Assembly (NCBI GenBank): GCA_015068305.1
Contig: SVKV01000005.1
Span: forward strand, 27,637-91,636
Source of the DNA: Oscillospiraceae bacterium
Lineage (GTDB): Bacteria > Bacillota > Clostridia > Oscillospirales > Oscillospiraceae
Length of the DNA: 64,000 bases
Direction: 5' to 3'
Shown: piece by piece, positions 23,268 to 33,645 of the stretch
Numbering within the stretch: the stretch's first letter is position 1
How the letters are laid out: every line of letters begins with the position of its first letter
Notes under the pieces: generated by a model
Told to the model about the DNA's origin: nothing
The model's database searches: none
What the model saw: only the letters and a program-made list of their open reading frames with translations
Made by a program: the position numbers and the translations under genes

Positions 23268-24398
23268 TTAGATTCTTCTTGCCAGTTTTTCGGAATACTC
23301 CCGGCGGAAGGCCTCAAAACTGCCCTCATCCAGGGCATTGCGGATCCGCTCCATCAGTTTGTTGTAGAAATACAGATTGTGCATCACCGCCAGGCGCATG
23401 GCCAGCATTTCATCGGCAATGAACAGGTGGCGGATATAGGCACGGCTGTACCGGCGGCACACCGGGCAGTCACATTGGGGATCGATGGGGTTTTCATCCA
23501 GCTGATACTTGGCGTTTTTCAGATTGATAGCACCCTCCCAGGTGAAGAGCCGGGCGTGGCGGGCATTCCGGGCAGGCATCACGCAGTCAAAGAAATCCAC
23601 ACCCCTGGCAACCGCTTCAATAATATTGGTGGGGGTACCTACACCCATCAGATAGCGGGTCTTATCCTTCGGCATGTGGGGTTCCACAGCTTCGATGATG
23701 TCATACATCTCCTCGGCAGTTTCACCCACTGCCAGACCGCCGATGGCATAGCCGGGCAGGTCCAGATCGGCAATCCGCTTCATGTGGTCAACGCGGATAT
23801 CCGCATAAGTGCCGCCCTGGTTGATGCCCCAGAGCATCTGATGAGGATTGACCGTACCAGGAAGGCTGTTCAGCCGTGCATTTTCTGCCTTGCAGCGAAC
23901 CAGCCAGCGATAGGTTCTGTCCACACTCTGCAGCACATAATCCCGGGGAGCGGGATTTTCGATGCACTCATCAAAGGCCATGCAGATGTCGCTTCCCAGA
24001 TTGGACTGAATCTGCATACTCTCCTCCGGGCCCATGAAGATCTTGCGGCCGTCAATATGGGATGCAAAGGTGACGCCTTCTTCCTTGATCTTTCGCAGAG
24101 AGGACAGGCTGAACACCTGGAATCCGCCGGAGTCCGTAAGAATGGGGCCGTCCCAGGTCATAAATTTATGGAGGCCGCCCATTTCCCGGACAACCTTATC
24201 GGTAGGACGAAGGTGCAGATGGTATGTGTTGGAAAGCTCCACCTGGCAGCCGATGTTTTTCAGATCCTCTGCGCTCAATCCGCCTTTGATGGCAGCCTGG
24301 GTACCCACATTCATAAAAACAGGGGTCTGGACAGTGCCATGGGCGCAGGTAAATTCGCCTCTGCGGGCCTTCCCTTCCGTTTTTTTCAGTTCAAACAT
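23268..24398 (-). CDS. tgt: Queuine tRNA-ribosyltransferase
   Basis: TPVFMNVGTQAAIKG, DSGGFQVFSL, GVGTPTNIIEAVARGVDFFDCVMPARNARHA, CDCPVCRRYSRAYIRHL. Confidence 0.97.
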   Translation of the reverse strand: MFELKKTEGKARRGEFTCAHGTVQTPVFMNVGTQAAIKGGLSAEDLKNIGCQVELSNTYHLHLRPTDKVVREMGGLHKFMTWDGPILTDSGGFQVFSLSSLRKIKEEGVTFASHIDGRKIFMGPEESMQIQSNLGSDICMAFDECIENPAPRDYVLQSVDRTYRWLVRCKAENARLNSLPGTVNPHQMLWGINQGGTYADIRVDHMKRIADLDLPGYAIGGLAVGETAEEMYDIIEAVEPHMPKDKTRYLMGVGTPTNIIEAVARGVDFFDCVMPARNARHARLFTWEGAINLKNAKYQLDENPIDPQCDCPVCRRYSRAYIRHLFIADEMLAMRLAVMHNLYFYNKLMERIRNALDEGSFEAFRREYSEKLARRI

Positions 24399-24426
24399 TG
24401 TTTATCTCCTATCTAAAATGGCAGGA

Positions 24427-25302
24427 TTACATATACTTCTCTGTAAATTCCCGGATGGTATTCTGGTACAGCTGTGTCTGCTTGTACATGCCGTTTCCGT
24501 GATTGCAGCCGGGCAGAATCAAAAGGGTAGTTGGCTGGGGGTTCCGGTCCCGGATCAGGGAAAGAACCTCATCCTGCTGCTCCAGACTGCCAGCAGACAG
24601 CAGAAGCGGGTACTTGCCGGCTCTGATATTCTCACGGCGGTCATAGTCCGCAGCGTCAACAGAAAAGGTCTTGCGGTACCGCTCATGGAGGCAGGCTGCC
24701 AGTTTTTCGTGGTTCATTTTGGAAACGGAACGTGAAACACCTTCAAAGAAGCCGGAAATACTGTAGCTGGGAGCATCAGCCAGGATGCATCTGACATTCA
24801 CCAGGTCCTTCGTCGCAAGGTCCAGGGCGATTCCGCCGCCCATGGACAGTCCGTGAAGCATGATGCTGCCAGGGAATCGTTCATTGACCCGGTCAATCCA
24901 CTTCATAATATCCCGGGATTCCAGGGGGCCAAAGGAAATGTAGTTACCTTCGCTGGGACCATGGGACCGCAGATACGGGATCAGAACGTTATATCCCATG
25001 CTGTGATAAAACAGGCCCGGAAATGCGGATTCCCGCTCCGCATGGCTGGTGTAGCCGTGAATCCAGATGACCGTCTTGTTCGTCGTACCGGGATAGAATA
25101 CTGCCTTCAGAGAAAGGCCGTCGTGGCTGGTGATCTCCCAATCCTCATGGGGAAGCTTCTGAATCTCGGCCAGGGAATTGTGAACGGTGGTGATGGTATC
25201 ATACCAGCTGTCCTCAGGACCCACCATTTTGTAGGCCTTGCTGATATCGTGGCGCTTCATGAGATTTTCAAACAAGACATTTGCGATCCATTTTTCAAAC
25301 AT
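24427..25302 (-). CDS. Alpha/beta hydrolase
   Basis: WIHGYTSHAERES, HGLSMGGGIALDLA, GCNHGNGMY. Confidence 0.85.
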   Translation of the reverse strand: MFEKWIANVLFENLMKRHDISKAYKMVGPEDSWYDTITTVHNSLAEIQKLPHEDWEITSHDGLSLKAVFYPGTTNKTVIWIHGYTSHAERESAFPGLFYHSMGYNVLIPYLRSHGPSEGNYISFGPLESRDIMKWIDRVNERFPGSIMLHGLSMGGGIALDLATKDLVNVRCILADAPSYSISGFFEGVSRSVSKMNHEKLAACLHERYRKTFSVDAADYDRRENIRAGKYPLLLSAGSLEQQDEVLSLIRDRNPQPTTLLILPGCNHGNGMYKQTQLYQNTIREFTEKYM

Positions 25303-25310
25303 AGTCTACC

Positions 25311-25862
25311 TCACTTTTGGGGATTGCGGATGATATAAAGATTGGTCAGTTCTTCCGTTCCGAACTGTGTTGTGTGGGAAATATCCTTCAGATACCGGAA
25401 TCCGCATTTTTCAATGACCCGTCTGGACTGCTCATTCCAGACGAAATGTCCGCAAAGCAGATAATCATAGTTCAGCACTCCAAAGCAGTAACCGATCACG
25501 GCTTTCACAGCCTCCGGAACCAGTCCCCTGCCCCAATAATCCTTGCTGAGCACATAGCCGACCTCACGGCCCAGATATTCAGGCCCCACATGGTCATTGT
25601 CATTTTCGTGGATACCCAGTGAACCGATGACCTTTCCGGATTCCTTCAGTTCCAGGGCAAGGACTTCCCTGCCTTCGACAAAGGAGCGGATAACCTTTCG
25701 GGTATCATCCATGGATTTATGGTGGGGCCAGCCGGCCATTTCTCCTACGCCGGGGACTCTGGCATATTCAAAGCAATCTTCCAGATCTGTCTCCTGCCAG
25801 GGCCGCAGAACTAGCCGGTCCGTTTCGATCCGGATGCCGGTAACATCGATGGGTGCATTCAT
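25311..25862 (-). CDS. GNAT family N-acetyltransferase
   Basis: IETDRLVLRPWQETDLEDCFEYA, GYVLSKDYWGRGLVPEAVKAVIGYCF. Confidence 0.88.
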   Translation of the reverse strand: MNAPIDVTGIRIETDRLVLRPWQETDLEDCFEYARVPGVGEMAGWPHHKSMDDTRKVIRSFVEGREVLALELKESGKVIGSLGIHENDNDHVGPEYLGREVGYVLSKDYWGRGLVPEAVKAVIGYCFGVLNYDYLLCGHFVWNEQSRRVIEKCGFRYLKDISHTTQFGTEELTNLYIIRNPQK

Positions 25863-25872
25863 AGCTTACACC

Positions 25873-26895
25873 CTACAAAATGCACATGGCGTCGCCGAAG
25901 CTGAAGAAACGGTAGCGCTCCCGGACAGCTTCCTCGTAGGCGGCCAGTACATTTTCCCGTCCTGCAAAGGCGGATACCAGCATCACCAGGGTACTCTCCG
26001 GCAGGTGAAAATTGGTGATCAGACCGTCCATAGCCTTAAAGGTATAACCGGGATAGATGAAAATCTCCGTCCATTTGGACTTCTCCTCAAAGGTTCCGTC
26101 CTCATTGACAAGGCTCTCCAGAGTCCGGCAGGAGGTAGTTCCCACGCAGATCACGCGGCCGCCGTTCCTCTTGGTTTCATTCAGAATGTCAGCAGTCTCC
26201 CGGGAGATCATGCAAAGCTCTGCGTGCATATGATGCTCGTGAATATTGTCTGCCTTTACGGGGCGGAAGGTACCAAGTCCCACGTGCAGGGTCACAAAAG
26301 CGGTTTTCACGCCTTTTTCCCGGACCCGGTTCAGCAAATCCTCCGTCCAGTGCAGTCCGGCGGTGGGCGCTGCGGCAGAGCCGACAGATTTGGAATAGAC
26401 TGTCTGATACCGTTCCTGGTCCTGGAGTTCTTCCTTGATGTAGGGCGGCAGAGGCATCTTTCCCAGGCGCTCCAGCACCTCCAGGAAAATACCCTCGTAG
26501 TGGAATTCCACAACCCGGTTTCCGGTTTCCTGGACCTCCACCACCGTGGCGGTCAGTTCTCCGTTTCCGAAGATCACTTCGTTGCCAACCTGCATCTTCC
26601 GGCCGGGTTTGCACAGACATTCCCATTTTTTATCTCCCAGGTCCCGCAGCAGCAACACTTCCACCGCGCCGCCGGTGGGCCGGTGGCCCAGAAGCCGGGC
26701 AGGCAGCACCCGGGAATCGTTCATCACCAGGCAGTCCCCGGGATTCAGGTAATCAATAATATCATAAAAATGATGATGCTCCACCGCACCGGTAACCCGG
26801 TCCAGCTTCAAAAGCCTTGATGTATCCCGCTTTTCCAGAGGTGTCTGGGCAATCAGCTCCTCCGGCAGATCATAGAAAAAATCATGGGTTTTCAT
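25873..26895 (-). CDS. queA: S-adenosylmethionine:tRNA ribosyltransferase-isomerase QueA
   Basis: [59 protein letters not shown]. Confidence 0.97.
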   Translation of the reverse strand: MKTHDFFYDLPEELIAQTPLEKRDTSRLLKLDRVTGAVEHHHFYDIIDYLNPGDCLVMNDSRVLPARLLGHRPTGGAVEVLLLRDLGDKKWECLCKPGRKMQVGNEVIFGNGELTATVVEVQETGNRVVEFHYEGIFLEVLERLGKMPLPPYIKEELQDQERYQTVYSKSVGSAAAPTAGLHWTEDLLNRVREKGVKTAFVTLHVGLGTFRPVKADNIHEHHMHAELCMISRETADILNETKRNGGRVICVGTTSCRTLESLVNEDGTFEEKSKWTEIFIYPGYTFKAMDGLITNFHLPESTLVMLVSAFAGRENVLAAYEEAVRERYRFFSFGDAMCIL

Positions 26896-26975
26896 GACAA
26901 ACTCCTCCGTTTTCTAAACAGAATCAGTATAGCCGATTTCTCCGGAATTTGCAACAGACAAAATCCTTTCAGATG

Positions 26976-27005
26976 CATAGACTGATACGGAGGGATCAGT
27001 CTATG
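26976..27005 (+). promoter_or_regulatory. Perfect inverted repeat/hairpin spanning the dapA SD and start codon
   Basis: CATAGACTGAT-acggaggg-ATCAGTCTATG; 11-bp perfect arms, SD in the loop, ATG in the 3' arm. Confidence 0.75.
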
Positions 27006-27872
27006 AAAAATGCATTATTTTCGGGTGTCTGCACGGCACTTGTCACACCATTTCTGGATAATCGGGTAAATTACCCCATGCTGGAGCAGCTGCTGCGCCG
27101 ACAGATCGATGCAGGCATTGAAGCGGTTGTGATCTGCGGTACCACCGGTGAGGCACCCACCTTGTCTGACAGCGAGAAAGTGGAGCTTTTCCGCTGCGCG
27201 AAAAACTATGTCGGTGATAGCTGCAAAATCATCGCCGGAACCGGAAGCAATTCCACGGAACATACGCTTCATCTGAGCATTGCAGCCCAGGAATGTGGTG
27301 CGGACGGCTTACTGGTGGTCAGTCCCTACTATAACAAGGCAACTCCTGATGGTCTATATCTGCACTATTCTCTGATTTCGGAGGCAGTTGACCTACCTCT
27401 GATCCTTTACAACGTCCCGTCACGGACCGGTCAGGATATTCCGGTGTCCGTATATCAGCGGCTTAGCCGGATTCCTAACATCGCCGGCGTAAAGGAAGCC
27501 TCAACCGATATTAAAAAAATCACAAGGATCCGATGTGCCTGCAAAGACGATCTTCCGATATGGACCGGAAATGACGAAATGATCACCCCGGTTATTTCTC
27601 TGGGCGGTTTGGGCGTTGTATCAGTGGTTTCCAACATCGCTCCGGTTGAAACCCAGGCGCTGGCAAAGGCAGCTCTGAACGGCGACTTTGATACCGCAGC
27701 TGCACTTCAGGCACAACTGCAGCCGCTGATTGAAGTGCTGTTTTCTGAAGTCAGTCCGATCCCCGTAAAGGAAACCATGAAAATCATCGGCTATGATTGC
27801 GGCAGCTGCCGTCCTCCGCTGACTCCTGCCTGTGCCGAAACCGCAAAGAAACTGAAGCAGATTCTCAAATGA
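27003..27872 (+). CDS. dapA: 4-hydroxy-tetrahydrodipicolinate synthase
   Basis: CGTTGEAPTLSDSEK, VSPYYNKATPDGLYLHY, ILYNVPSRTGQDI, GVKEAS. Confidence 0.94.
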   Translation: MKNALFSGVCTALVTPFLDNRVNYPMLEQLLRRQIDAGIEAVVICGTTGEAPTLSDSEKVELFRCAKNYVGDSCKIIAGTGSNSTEHTLHLSIAAQECGADGLLVVSPYYNKATPDGLYLHYSLISEAVDLPLILYNVPSRTGQDIPVSVYQRLSRIPNIAGVKEASTDIKKITRIRCACKDDLPIWTGNDEMITPVISLGGLGVVSVVSNIAPVETQALAKAALNGDFDTAAALQAQLQPLIEVLFSEVSPIPVKETMKIIGYDCGSCRPPLTPACAETAKKLKQILK

Positions 27873-27899
27873 GAAAGCGGCCTCCTTTGAGGCCGCTTT
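27872..27899 (+). terminator. Intrinsic terminator of dapA
   Basis: gaaagcggcctcctttgaggccgctttc. Confidence 0.8.
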
Positions 27900-27901
27900 C
27901 G

Positions 27902-28369
27902 TTACATGCTTTTCTCGTAGTAGACAATATCCATTCCGTCTTTCAGGTGATCCACTCTGCCGGTCTTTCTGTAACCGATTTTTTCATACAGATAGCAGAG
28001 CTTTTCCTCCTGGGCAATGGTGTCCAGTTCCCACAGTCCGGCTTTCGGATAAAGATCTTCCATCAGCCGGATGGCTTTCTGGGCATAGCCGTTCCCCTGA
28101 AATTCCGGCAGGATACAGATGGGTGATAGTTTGCAGGCTGCACCAAAATCGCAGACTCTGAGGGCTCCGATCACAGATCCGTCCAGCTCGATCAGATAGT
28201 AATCTGTAAAGGACTGATCAAACCGGCGGTAAATATCATCCAGAGACTCTGAAGCAGGATTGCTGTCGTAATCCTGGTATTTTAGAAGAATCGGAGAAAA
28301 CGCCTTGACCTGGATCCGGTGAATGGTTTCACAGTCGGACCGGTCAGCTTTTTTTAAATCAATCATCAA
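27902..28369 (-). CDS. GNAT family N-acetyltransferase
   Basis: PICILPEFQGNGYAQKAIRLMEDLYP, LYEKIGYRKTGR. Confidence 0.85.
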   Translation of the reverse strand: MMIDLKKADRSDCETIHRIQVKAFSPILLKYQDYDSNPASESLDDIYRRFDQSFTDYYLIELDGSVIGALRVCDFGAACKLSPICILPEFQGNGYAQKAIRLMEDLYPKAGLWELDTIAQEEKLCYLYEKIGYRKTGRVDHLKDGMDIVYYEKSM

Positions 28370-28413
28370 AAATTATTGTGCGGATACCGTATACCGGCAG
28401 CATCCGTTTGTCA

Positions 28414-29637
28414 TTAAGCCAGGATGGCCTTGTGGAAGACCTTCTTACCCTTGCGGATCTTAACGCCTTCTTTCAGCATTTCTTCGGTGACCTGGAAGGT
28501 GGGATCAGCCATTTTCTCGTCATTGACGAAGATGCCGCCCTGCTGGACAAGCTGTCTTGCCTGCTTGTTGGAAGGTGCCAGACCGCAGGCAACCATCAGA
28601 TTCAGGAAGCCGATTTTGCCGTCGGTGAGCTTGTCTGCGGATACTTCAGTGGTGGGCATGTTGGCATCGTCGCCGCCGCCGACAAACAGAGCTTTGGCAG
28701 CAGCTTTTGCCTTTTCTGCCTCTTCTTCGCCGTGGACCAGCTTGGTCAGCTCATAAGCCAGAATTTCCTTTGCCTCGTTGATCTTGGCATCCTTCCAGGA
28801 GTCCATCTCGTTGATCTGCTCCAGAGGCAGGAAGGTCAGCATCCGGATGCACTTCATCACGTCTGCATCCTCCACATTTCTCCAGTACTGGAAGAAATCG
28901 TACGGAGAGGTCTTGTTGGGATCCAGCCACACGGCGCCCTTTGCAGTCTTGCCCATCTTCTTGCCCTCAGAGTTGAGCAGGAGGGTGATGGTCATGGCGT
29001 GGGCATCCTTGCCCAGCTTCTTGCGGATCAGCTCGGTGCCGCCCAGCATATTGGACCACTGGTCATTGCCGCCGAACTGCATGTTGCAGCCGTAGTGCTG
29101 GAACAGGTAGTAGAAGTCGTAGGACTGCATGGGCATGTAGTTAAATTCCAGGAAGGACAGGCCCTTTTCCATTCTCTGCTTGAAGCACTCGGCCCGGAGC
29201 ATATTGTTAACGGAGAAGCAGCCGCCGATTTCACGGATGAAATCCACGTAGTTCAGATTCAGCAGCCAGTCAGCATTGTTAACCATCTGGGCCTTGCCTT
29301 CACCGAACTCAATGAACCGCTCCATCTGCTTCTTGAAGCAGTCGCAGTTATGCTGGATGGTCTCCTGGGTCATCATGCTTCTCATATCGGTACGGCCGGA
29401 AGGGTCACCGATCATGGCAGTGCCGCCGCCGATCAGAGCGATGGGGCGGTTGCCGGCCATCTGCAGGCGCTTCATCAGGCACAGGGCCATGAAGTGGCCA
29501 ACGTGCAGGGAGTCAGCGGTGGGGTCAAAGCCAATGTAGAAGGTGGCCTTGCCGTTGTCGATCATTTCACGGATTTCTTCTTCATTGGTAACCTGGGCAA
29601 TCAGGCCGCGGGCTACCAGCTCGTCATAAACTTTCAT
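28414..29637 (-). CDS. tyrS: Tyrosine--tRNA ligase
   Basis: [33 protein letters not shown]-terminal S4 domain. Confidence 0.97.
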   Translation of the reverse strand: MKVYDELVARGLIAQVTNEEEIREMIDNGKATFYIGFDPTADSLHVGHFMALCLMKRLQMAGNRPIALIGGGTAMIGDPSGRTDMRSMMTQETIQHNCDCFKKQMERFIEFGEGKAQMVNNADWLLNLNYVDFIREIGGCFSVNNMLRAECFKQRMEKGLSFLEFNYMPMQSYDFYYLFQHYGCNMQFGGNDQWSNMLGGTELIRKKLGKDAHAMTITLLLNSEGKKMGKTAKGAVWLDPNKTSPYDFFQYWRNVEDADVMKCIRMLTFLPLEQINEMDSWKDAKINEAKEILAYELTKLVHGEEEAEKAKAAAKALFVGGGDDANMPTTEVSADKLTDGKIGFLNLMVACGLAPSNKQARQLVQQGGIFVNDEKMADPTFQVTEEMLKEGVKIRKGKKVFHKAILA

Positions 29638-29651
29638 AATTACTTCCTTTC

Positions 29652-30584
29652 TTATTGGGCTGCGCTGCCGATCAGTTGGATCAGCTTATCGCGCAGAAAA
29701 CTTACATTCTTTTCATCCAGGACCGTATCCTTTTTGGTATGGATCCTGCCGCAGTAAAGACCTGCCCATTTGCTCCTGCGGAAGGCGGCAATACCAACGC
29801 CGGAGGGGAAATTTTTCTGATCGGAGGGATAATAGGCAAAACCCTTTTCCCGAAGCGCCAGACTCTTTCCTTCTCCTTCACCGCAGATGCTTCGCAGCGC
29901 GTCCATCTGCAGGGCATCCTGCTTTGTTTTCTTATTGGGGAACAACATCAGCTCATCGCCGTCGCCGACACAGTCGCAGTTGAGAATGATCTGATCCTTG
30001 ATCTGCTTTTTGTGGGCGCTTGCATAGGATGCAGAGCCGATCAGACCTGCTTCTTCCAGGTCAAACAGGACGAAGCAGACCTGTTCTCTCAGTTCTGCCG
30101 GCAGTGATTTTGCGGTTTCCAGAACCGTCACCACGCCGGAGGTATTGTCATTGGCATTATGCTTATTGGCAGGGCCAACCATCATCAACACAAGAAATAT
30201 CCAGACCGACATATATCCGGACCAATAACCCAGAAAGCTGTCCCGGGTCAGCAGATAAACGGCAGCACCCACTATGCCCACCATTGCAAACATGAACGCG
30301 ACTACAAACAGCTGGTAGGCCATAAATGCCCAGAAATTGCAGGGTGTGATCAGATTGGGAAAAGGCAGCCGGGCCGGGGTGTCATAATGGGCGGTCACCA
30401 GATATTTAGCCGTTTCCGGGTTGCCGATCAGCAGATTCTTTGCACCAAAGCTTCCTTTTTCCACATTCACAGCATATCCAAGTCCTTCGCCATAGGACTG
30501 AACCGCATCCCGGAAGGCCTGTTTCTGTTTCTTATTCTTGCGCACAGGAAATGCATTTAAAACATCCATGGGATTTTCGATCAT
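29652..30584 (-). CDS. Membrane-associated M28 family peptidase
   Basis: [33 protein letters not shown] and several TM segments. Confidence 0.85.
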   Translation of the reverse strand: MIENPMDVLNAFPVRKNKKQKQAFRDAVQSYGEGLGYAVNVEKGSFGAKNLLIGNPETAKYLVTAHYDTPARLPFPNLITPCNFWAFMAYQLFVVAFMFAMVGIVGAAVYLLTRDSFLGYWSGYMSVWIFLVLMMVGPANKHNANDNTSGVVTVLETAKSLPAELREQVCFVLFDLEEAGLIGSASYASAHKKQIKDQIILNCDCVGDGDELMLFPNKKTKQDALQMDALRSICGEGEGKSLALREKGFAYYPSDQKNFPSGVGIAAFRRSKWAGLYCGRIHTKKDTVLDEKNVSFLRDKLIQLIGSAAQ

Positions 30585-30603
30585 GGTATCTCCTCCTCTC
30601 TGC

Positions 30604-30864
30604 GAAAAAACGCCCCCTGTCCTTTCGGACAGAGGGCGTGAAAATTACGCGGTACCACCTCTGGTTCATCTGCATCTCACAATACAGACCTCACGGCGTC
30701 CAACAACGCCTCTCGCTGTTTCGGGCGACCCCGTCCTCCCCTACTGTCATTTCAGGCAGGCCACTCCGGGAGGTATTTCAGCGGTTTTTCCCACTGCCTT
30801 GCACCAACCGGCAGCTCTCTGGCGGAAAAGGGGTCGCTTACTTCGTCCCTTCGTCGTGTTTACT
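30604..30864 (-). ncRNA. T-box leader upstream of the M28 peptidase-tyrS operon
   Basis: Minus strand: AGAGAGCTGCCGGTTGGTGCAAGGCAG, candidate TAC (Tyr) specifier in TGAAATACCTCCCGGAG, antiterminator TGGTACCGCGT, terminator CGCCCTCTGTCCGAAAGGACAGGGGGCGTTTTTT. Confidence 0.95.
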
Positions 30865-30869
30865 GAAAT

Positions 30870-30898
30870 ATCCTAACAAATATTAGGCACTTTGTCAA
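30870..30898 (-). promoter_or_regulatory. Promoter of Tyr T-box leader
   Basis: TTGACA-N17-TAGGAT on the minus strand. Confidence 0.7.
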
Positions 30899-30902
30899 GC
30901 AT

Positions 30903-31265
30903 TTATCGGATTTTATACTTCCTGAGAATCTTATGATATTTACAAATCAGCCAGCCGATGCCGACGGTGCAGCCAACGCAAAGGAAAACAATAGATACGG
31001 TCATCAGCGATTCTGCCCAGATGCTGCCTAGGGCACAACCGGCACAGAGCCAGAAAGGTATAGAAAACGCCTTCCACATCTTCGAATTTTCAAGATTGTA
31101 GGATGGAACATCTGAGATGGTCTTGGGATCCACGGTTGTTCCGGTGTAAAAGTGCATGGGTTCCTTCCGCTTCTGTGCCCATACACCGATTCCGTAAAAA
31201 ATGCCGGCACACAGAAGGTTCACAAAGGTCATCAGAATAATACCAAAAATCCGTTCTCCGTCCAT
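30903..31265 (-). CDS. Hypothetical membrane protein (120 aa)
   Basis: MDGERIFGIILMTFVNLLCAGIFYGIGVWAQKRKEPMHFYTG... several TM segments; GGGGG SD. Confidence 0.65.
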   Translation of the reverse strand: MDGERIFGIILMTFVNLLCAGIFYGIGVWAQKRKEPMHFYTGTTVDPKTISDVPSYNLENSKMWKAFSIPFWLCAGCALGSIWAESLMTVSIVFLCVGCTVGIGWLICKYHKILRKYKIR

Positions 31266-31310
31266 GAAAAATCCCCCTTTCTGTACATTCATTGTACACA
31301 AAAGGGGGAT
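31266..31310 (-). terminator. Terminator-like hairpin overlapping the RBS of the downstream gene
   Basis: Minus: ATCCCCCTTT..TGTACA-atgaa-TGTACA..AAAGGGGGAT followed by TTTT and ATG. Confidence 0.7.
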
Positions 31311-31319
31311 GATTGTCAA

Positions 31320-31514
31320 TTATGATTCCGATTTTGAAGATTTTGCCTTCATTGCAGCAAGAACTGCGAATTCAATGCACAAAACTGCAATAATCAGATA
31401 AAAGATCACACGGCCGTATTCCATAAACTGAAAGGCCACAATGGTCATTACAAGGCCAAAAACACCGCCGGCGGCACATAGGAAAGCCAGAAGACCCCAA
31501 AGAATTTTAATCAT
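31320..31514 (-). CDS. Small hypothetical membrane protein (64 aa)
   Basis: MIKILWGLLAFLCAAGGVFGLVMTIVAFQFMEYGRVIFYLIIAVLCIEFAVLAAMKAKSSKSES; start overlaps the recN stop. Confidence 0.65.
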   Translation of the reverse strand: MIKILWGLLAFLCAAGGVFGLVMTIVAFQFMEYGRVIFYLIIAVLCIEFAVLAAMKAKSSKSES

Positions 31515-33159
31515 TATGGAGCATCTCCTCCGCACTCTTGAGGGTCGTTTCGGTGATATTGGCACCGCCGATAATCCGGGCAAGCTCCTTCTTTCTGCCT
31601 TCCAGGTCCAGAGGTGTGACAGTTGTATAAGTACGTCCATCCCGCTCGCCCTTGGCGATCAGCAGATGGGTATCACCCATGGCCGCCAGCTGAGGAAGAT
31701 GCGTGACACAAAGAACCTGCTTGGATCGGGCCACACTCTTGAGCTTTTCCGCAACCTTCTGGGCAGCCCGGCCGGAAACACCGGTATCCACCTCATCAAA
31801 GATCAGCGTATCCACCTTATCCTGCTCAGCCAGAACATTCTTCATGGCAAGCATGATCCGGGCCAGCTCACCGCCGGAGGCGACCTTGCTCATGGGCTTT
31901 AATGCTTCGCCCACATTGGCAGACATATAGAAGGCCACCGCATCAGCGCCAAGTGCCGTAAGCTCCAGCTCAGAAAACCGGCAGGCAAACTGAACCTTGG
32001 GCATATCCAACTGGGCAAGCTCCGTCAAAATCCGTTCAGAAAGCCTTTCAGCCGTTTCTTTGCGGTTTTCCCGGAGGATCAAAGCTGCATCCCAGGCTTC
32101 CTTTTCGGCCTTCTTCAGCTTCTTTTTCAGCCGCTCGATATGATCGTCCGCAAATTCAATCTCATCCAGCTCCTGTTTTGCCTTTTCCTGGTATGCCAGA
32201 ATGTCAGCACAGGTGGTGCCGTACTTCCGCCGGAGCTTATGAATTACATCCAGACGGGACTCGATTTCATCCAATTCATCACCGGAATAGGACAGCTCAT
32301 ACTGCACATCCCGGGCCAATTCCGCCGCATCCTGGACCTGGTACATAAGGTCGGCCACTTTTTCATGCAGCTGGGCAATCTGGTCGCTGAATTTGGAAAC
32401 CCGAGCCAAAGCCCGCTCTGCAGTGGCAAGCAACGATGCCGCGCCGTCGGTATCGTCACCGCCGTAGAGATTTTCCACCGCATCATTGAGCCCGTTGGCG
32501 ATTTTTTCGGCATTCTGCAGGAGCTTCCGGCGGGATTCCAGCTCCTCGTCCTCCCCTGCTTCCAGATTGGCTTTCTCAATCTCCCCGATCTGATACTTTA
32601 GCGTTTCCATCCGGCGAAGCTTTTCGCCTTCGTCCATGCTCATGCGGTTGATTTCTTTTCTCAGCTTATCCACCGCAGTATATTTTTCCAGATATTGGGC
32701 CCGCAGTTCCTCATTGGCTGCAAAATCATCCAGGAATGTCAGGTGATTGGCTTCATCAAACAGGGATGCCGAATCATGCTGACCGTGGATATTGATCAGC
32801 TGAATGCCCAGCTTACTCAGAATCGATACGGTCACCAGACTTCCGTTGACCCGGCAGACATTCTTTCCGTCCAGGTGGATTTCCCGCTGGATGATGGTCT
32901 CCGGATCGTACTCCACACCGTTTTCTTCAAACCAGGAAAGTTTGGGAACTCCGGTAAAAACAGCCCGGACGGAAGCCTTGGCGGTTCCGGTCCGGATCAT
33001 ATCCCGGTAAGCCCGCTGACCCAGAATGGCAGAAATCGCATCGATCACAATGGATTTACCTGCACCGGTCTCACCGGTGAGCACATTAAAACCCCGGTCA
33101 AAGGAAATGTCCGCACATTCAATGACCGCAATATTCTCAATATGCAGAAGACTCAGCAC
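31507..33159 (-). CDS. recN: DNA repair protein RecN
   Basis: MLSLLHIENIAVIECADISFDRGFNVLTGETGAGKSIVIDAI; DTLIFDEVDTGVSGRAAQKVAEKL. Confidence 0.97.
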   Translation of the reverse strand: MLSLLHIENIAVIECADISFDRGFNVLTGETGAGKSIVIDAISAILGQRAYRDMIRTGTAKASVRAVFTGVPKLSWFEENGVEYDPETIIQREIHLDGKNVCRVNGSLVTVSILSKLGIQLINIHGQHDSASLFDEANHLTFLDDFAANEELRAQYLEKYTAVDKLRKEINRMSMDEGEKLRRMETLKYQIGEIEKANLEAGEDEELESRRKLLQNAEKIANGLNDAVENLYGGDDTDGAASLLATAERALARVSKFSDQIAQLHEKVADLMYQVQDAAELARDVQYELSYSGDELDEIESRLDVIHKLRRKYGTTCADILAYQEKAKQELDEIEFADDHIERLKKKLKKAEKEAWDAALILRENRKETAERLSERILTELAQLDMPKVQFACRFSELELTALGADAVAFYMSANVGEALKPMSKVASGGELARIMLAMKNVLAEQDKVDTLIFDEVDTGVSGRAAQKVAEKLKSVARSKQVLCVTHLPQLAAMGDTHLLIAKGERDGRTYTTVTPLDLEGRKKELARIIGGANITETTLKSAEEMLHND

Positions 33160-33178
33160 GTCATTTCCCTCCCCGATA

Positions 33179-33637
33179 TTACTTCATCAGATTGCTGACC
33201 TCGCCGCAGAACTGAGCTGCCGCATTGGTATCGCGCATGACGACCATCACAGTATCGTCGCCGGCCAGTGTTCCCACGATCACACTCAGATTCATCGCAT
33301 CAATTGCAGATGCGGCGGCACCGGCAAGGCCGGGCATGGTGTGGATCACCACGATGTTCTGTGCATAATCATAACGGGTAACACACTCTCTGAAAATGGT
33401 ATTCAGACGACCGGAAAAAGTAGAAGGAACTTCCTTGGCAGCAGTGGTGTAGCGGTAGGTTCCCAGAGAAGTCAGTTCCTTGACAATCCGCAGTTCCTTG
33501 ATATCCCGGGAAATGGTTGCCTGGGTGCTGCGCACACCGGCCCGCTCCAGTTCCAGCAGCAGCTGTTCCTGGGTTTCCACATTGATTGTGGAGATGATTT
33601 CCAAAATTTTTGCCTGTCTTTGAGATTTCACTGCCAC
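33179..33637 (-). CDS. argR: Arginine repressor ArgR/AhrC
   Basis: 152 aa; STQATISRDIKELRIVKE winged-helix and VGTLAGDDTVMVV core domain. Confidence 0.93.
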   Translation of the reverse strand: MAVKSQRQAKILEIISTINVETQEQLLLELERAGVRSTQATISRDIKELRIVKELTSLGTYRYTTAAKEVPSTFSGRLNTIFRECVTRYDYAQNIVVIHTMPGLAGAAASAIDAMNLSVIVGTLAGDDTVMVVMRDTNAAAQFCGEVSNLMK

Positions 33638-33645
33638 TCCCTCTT

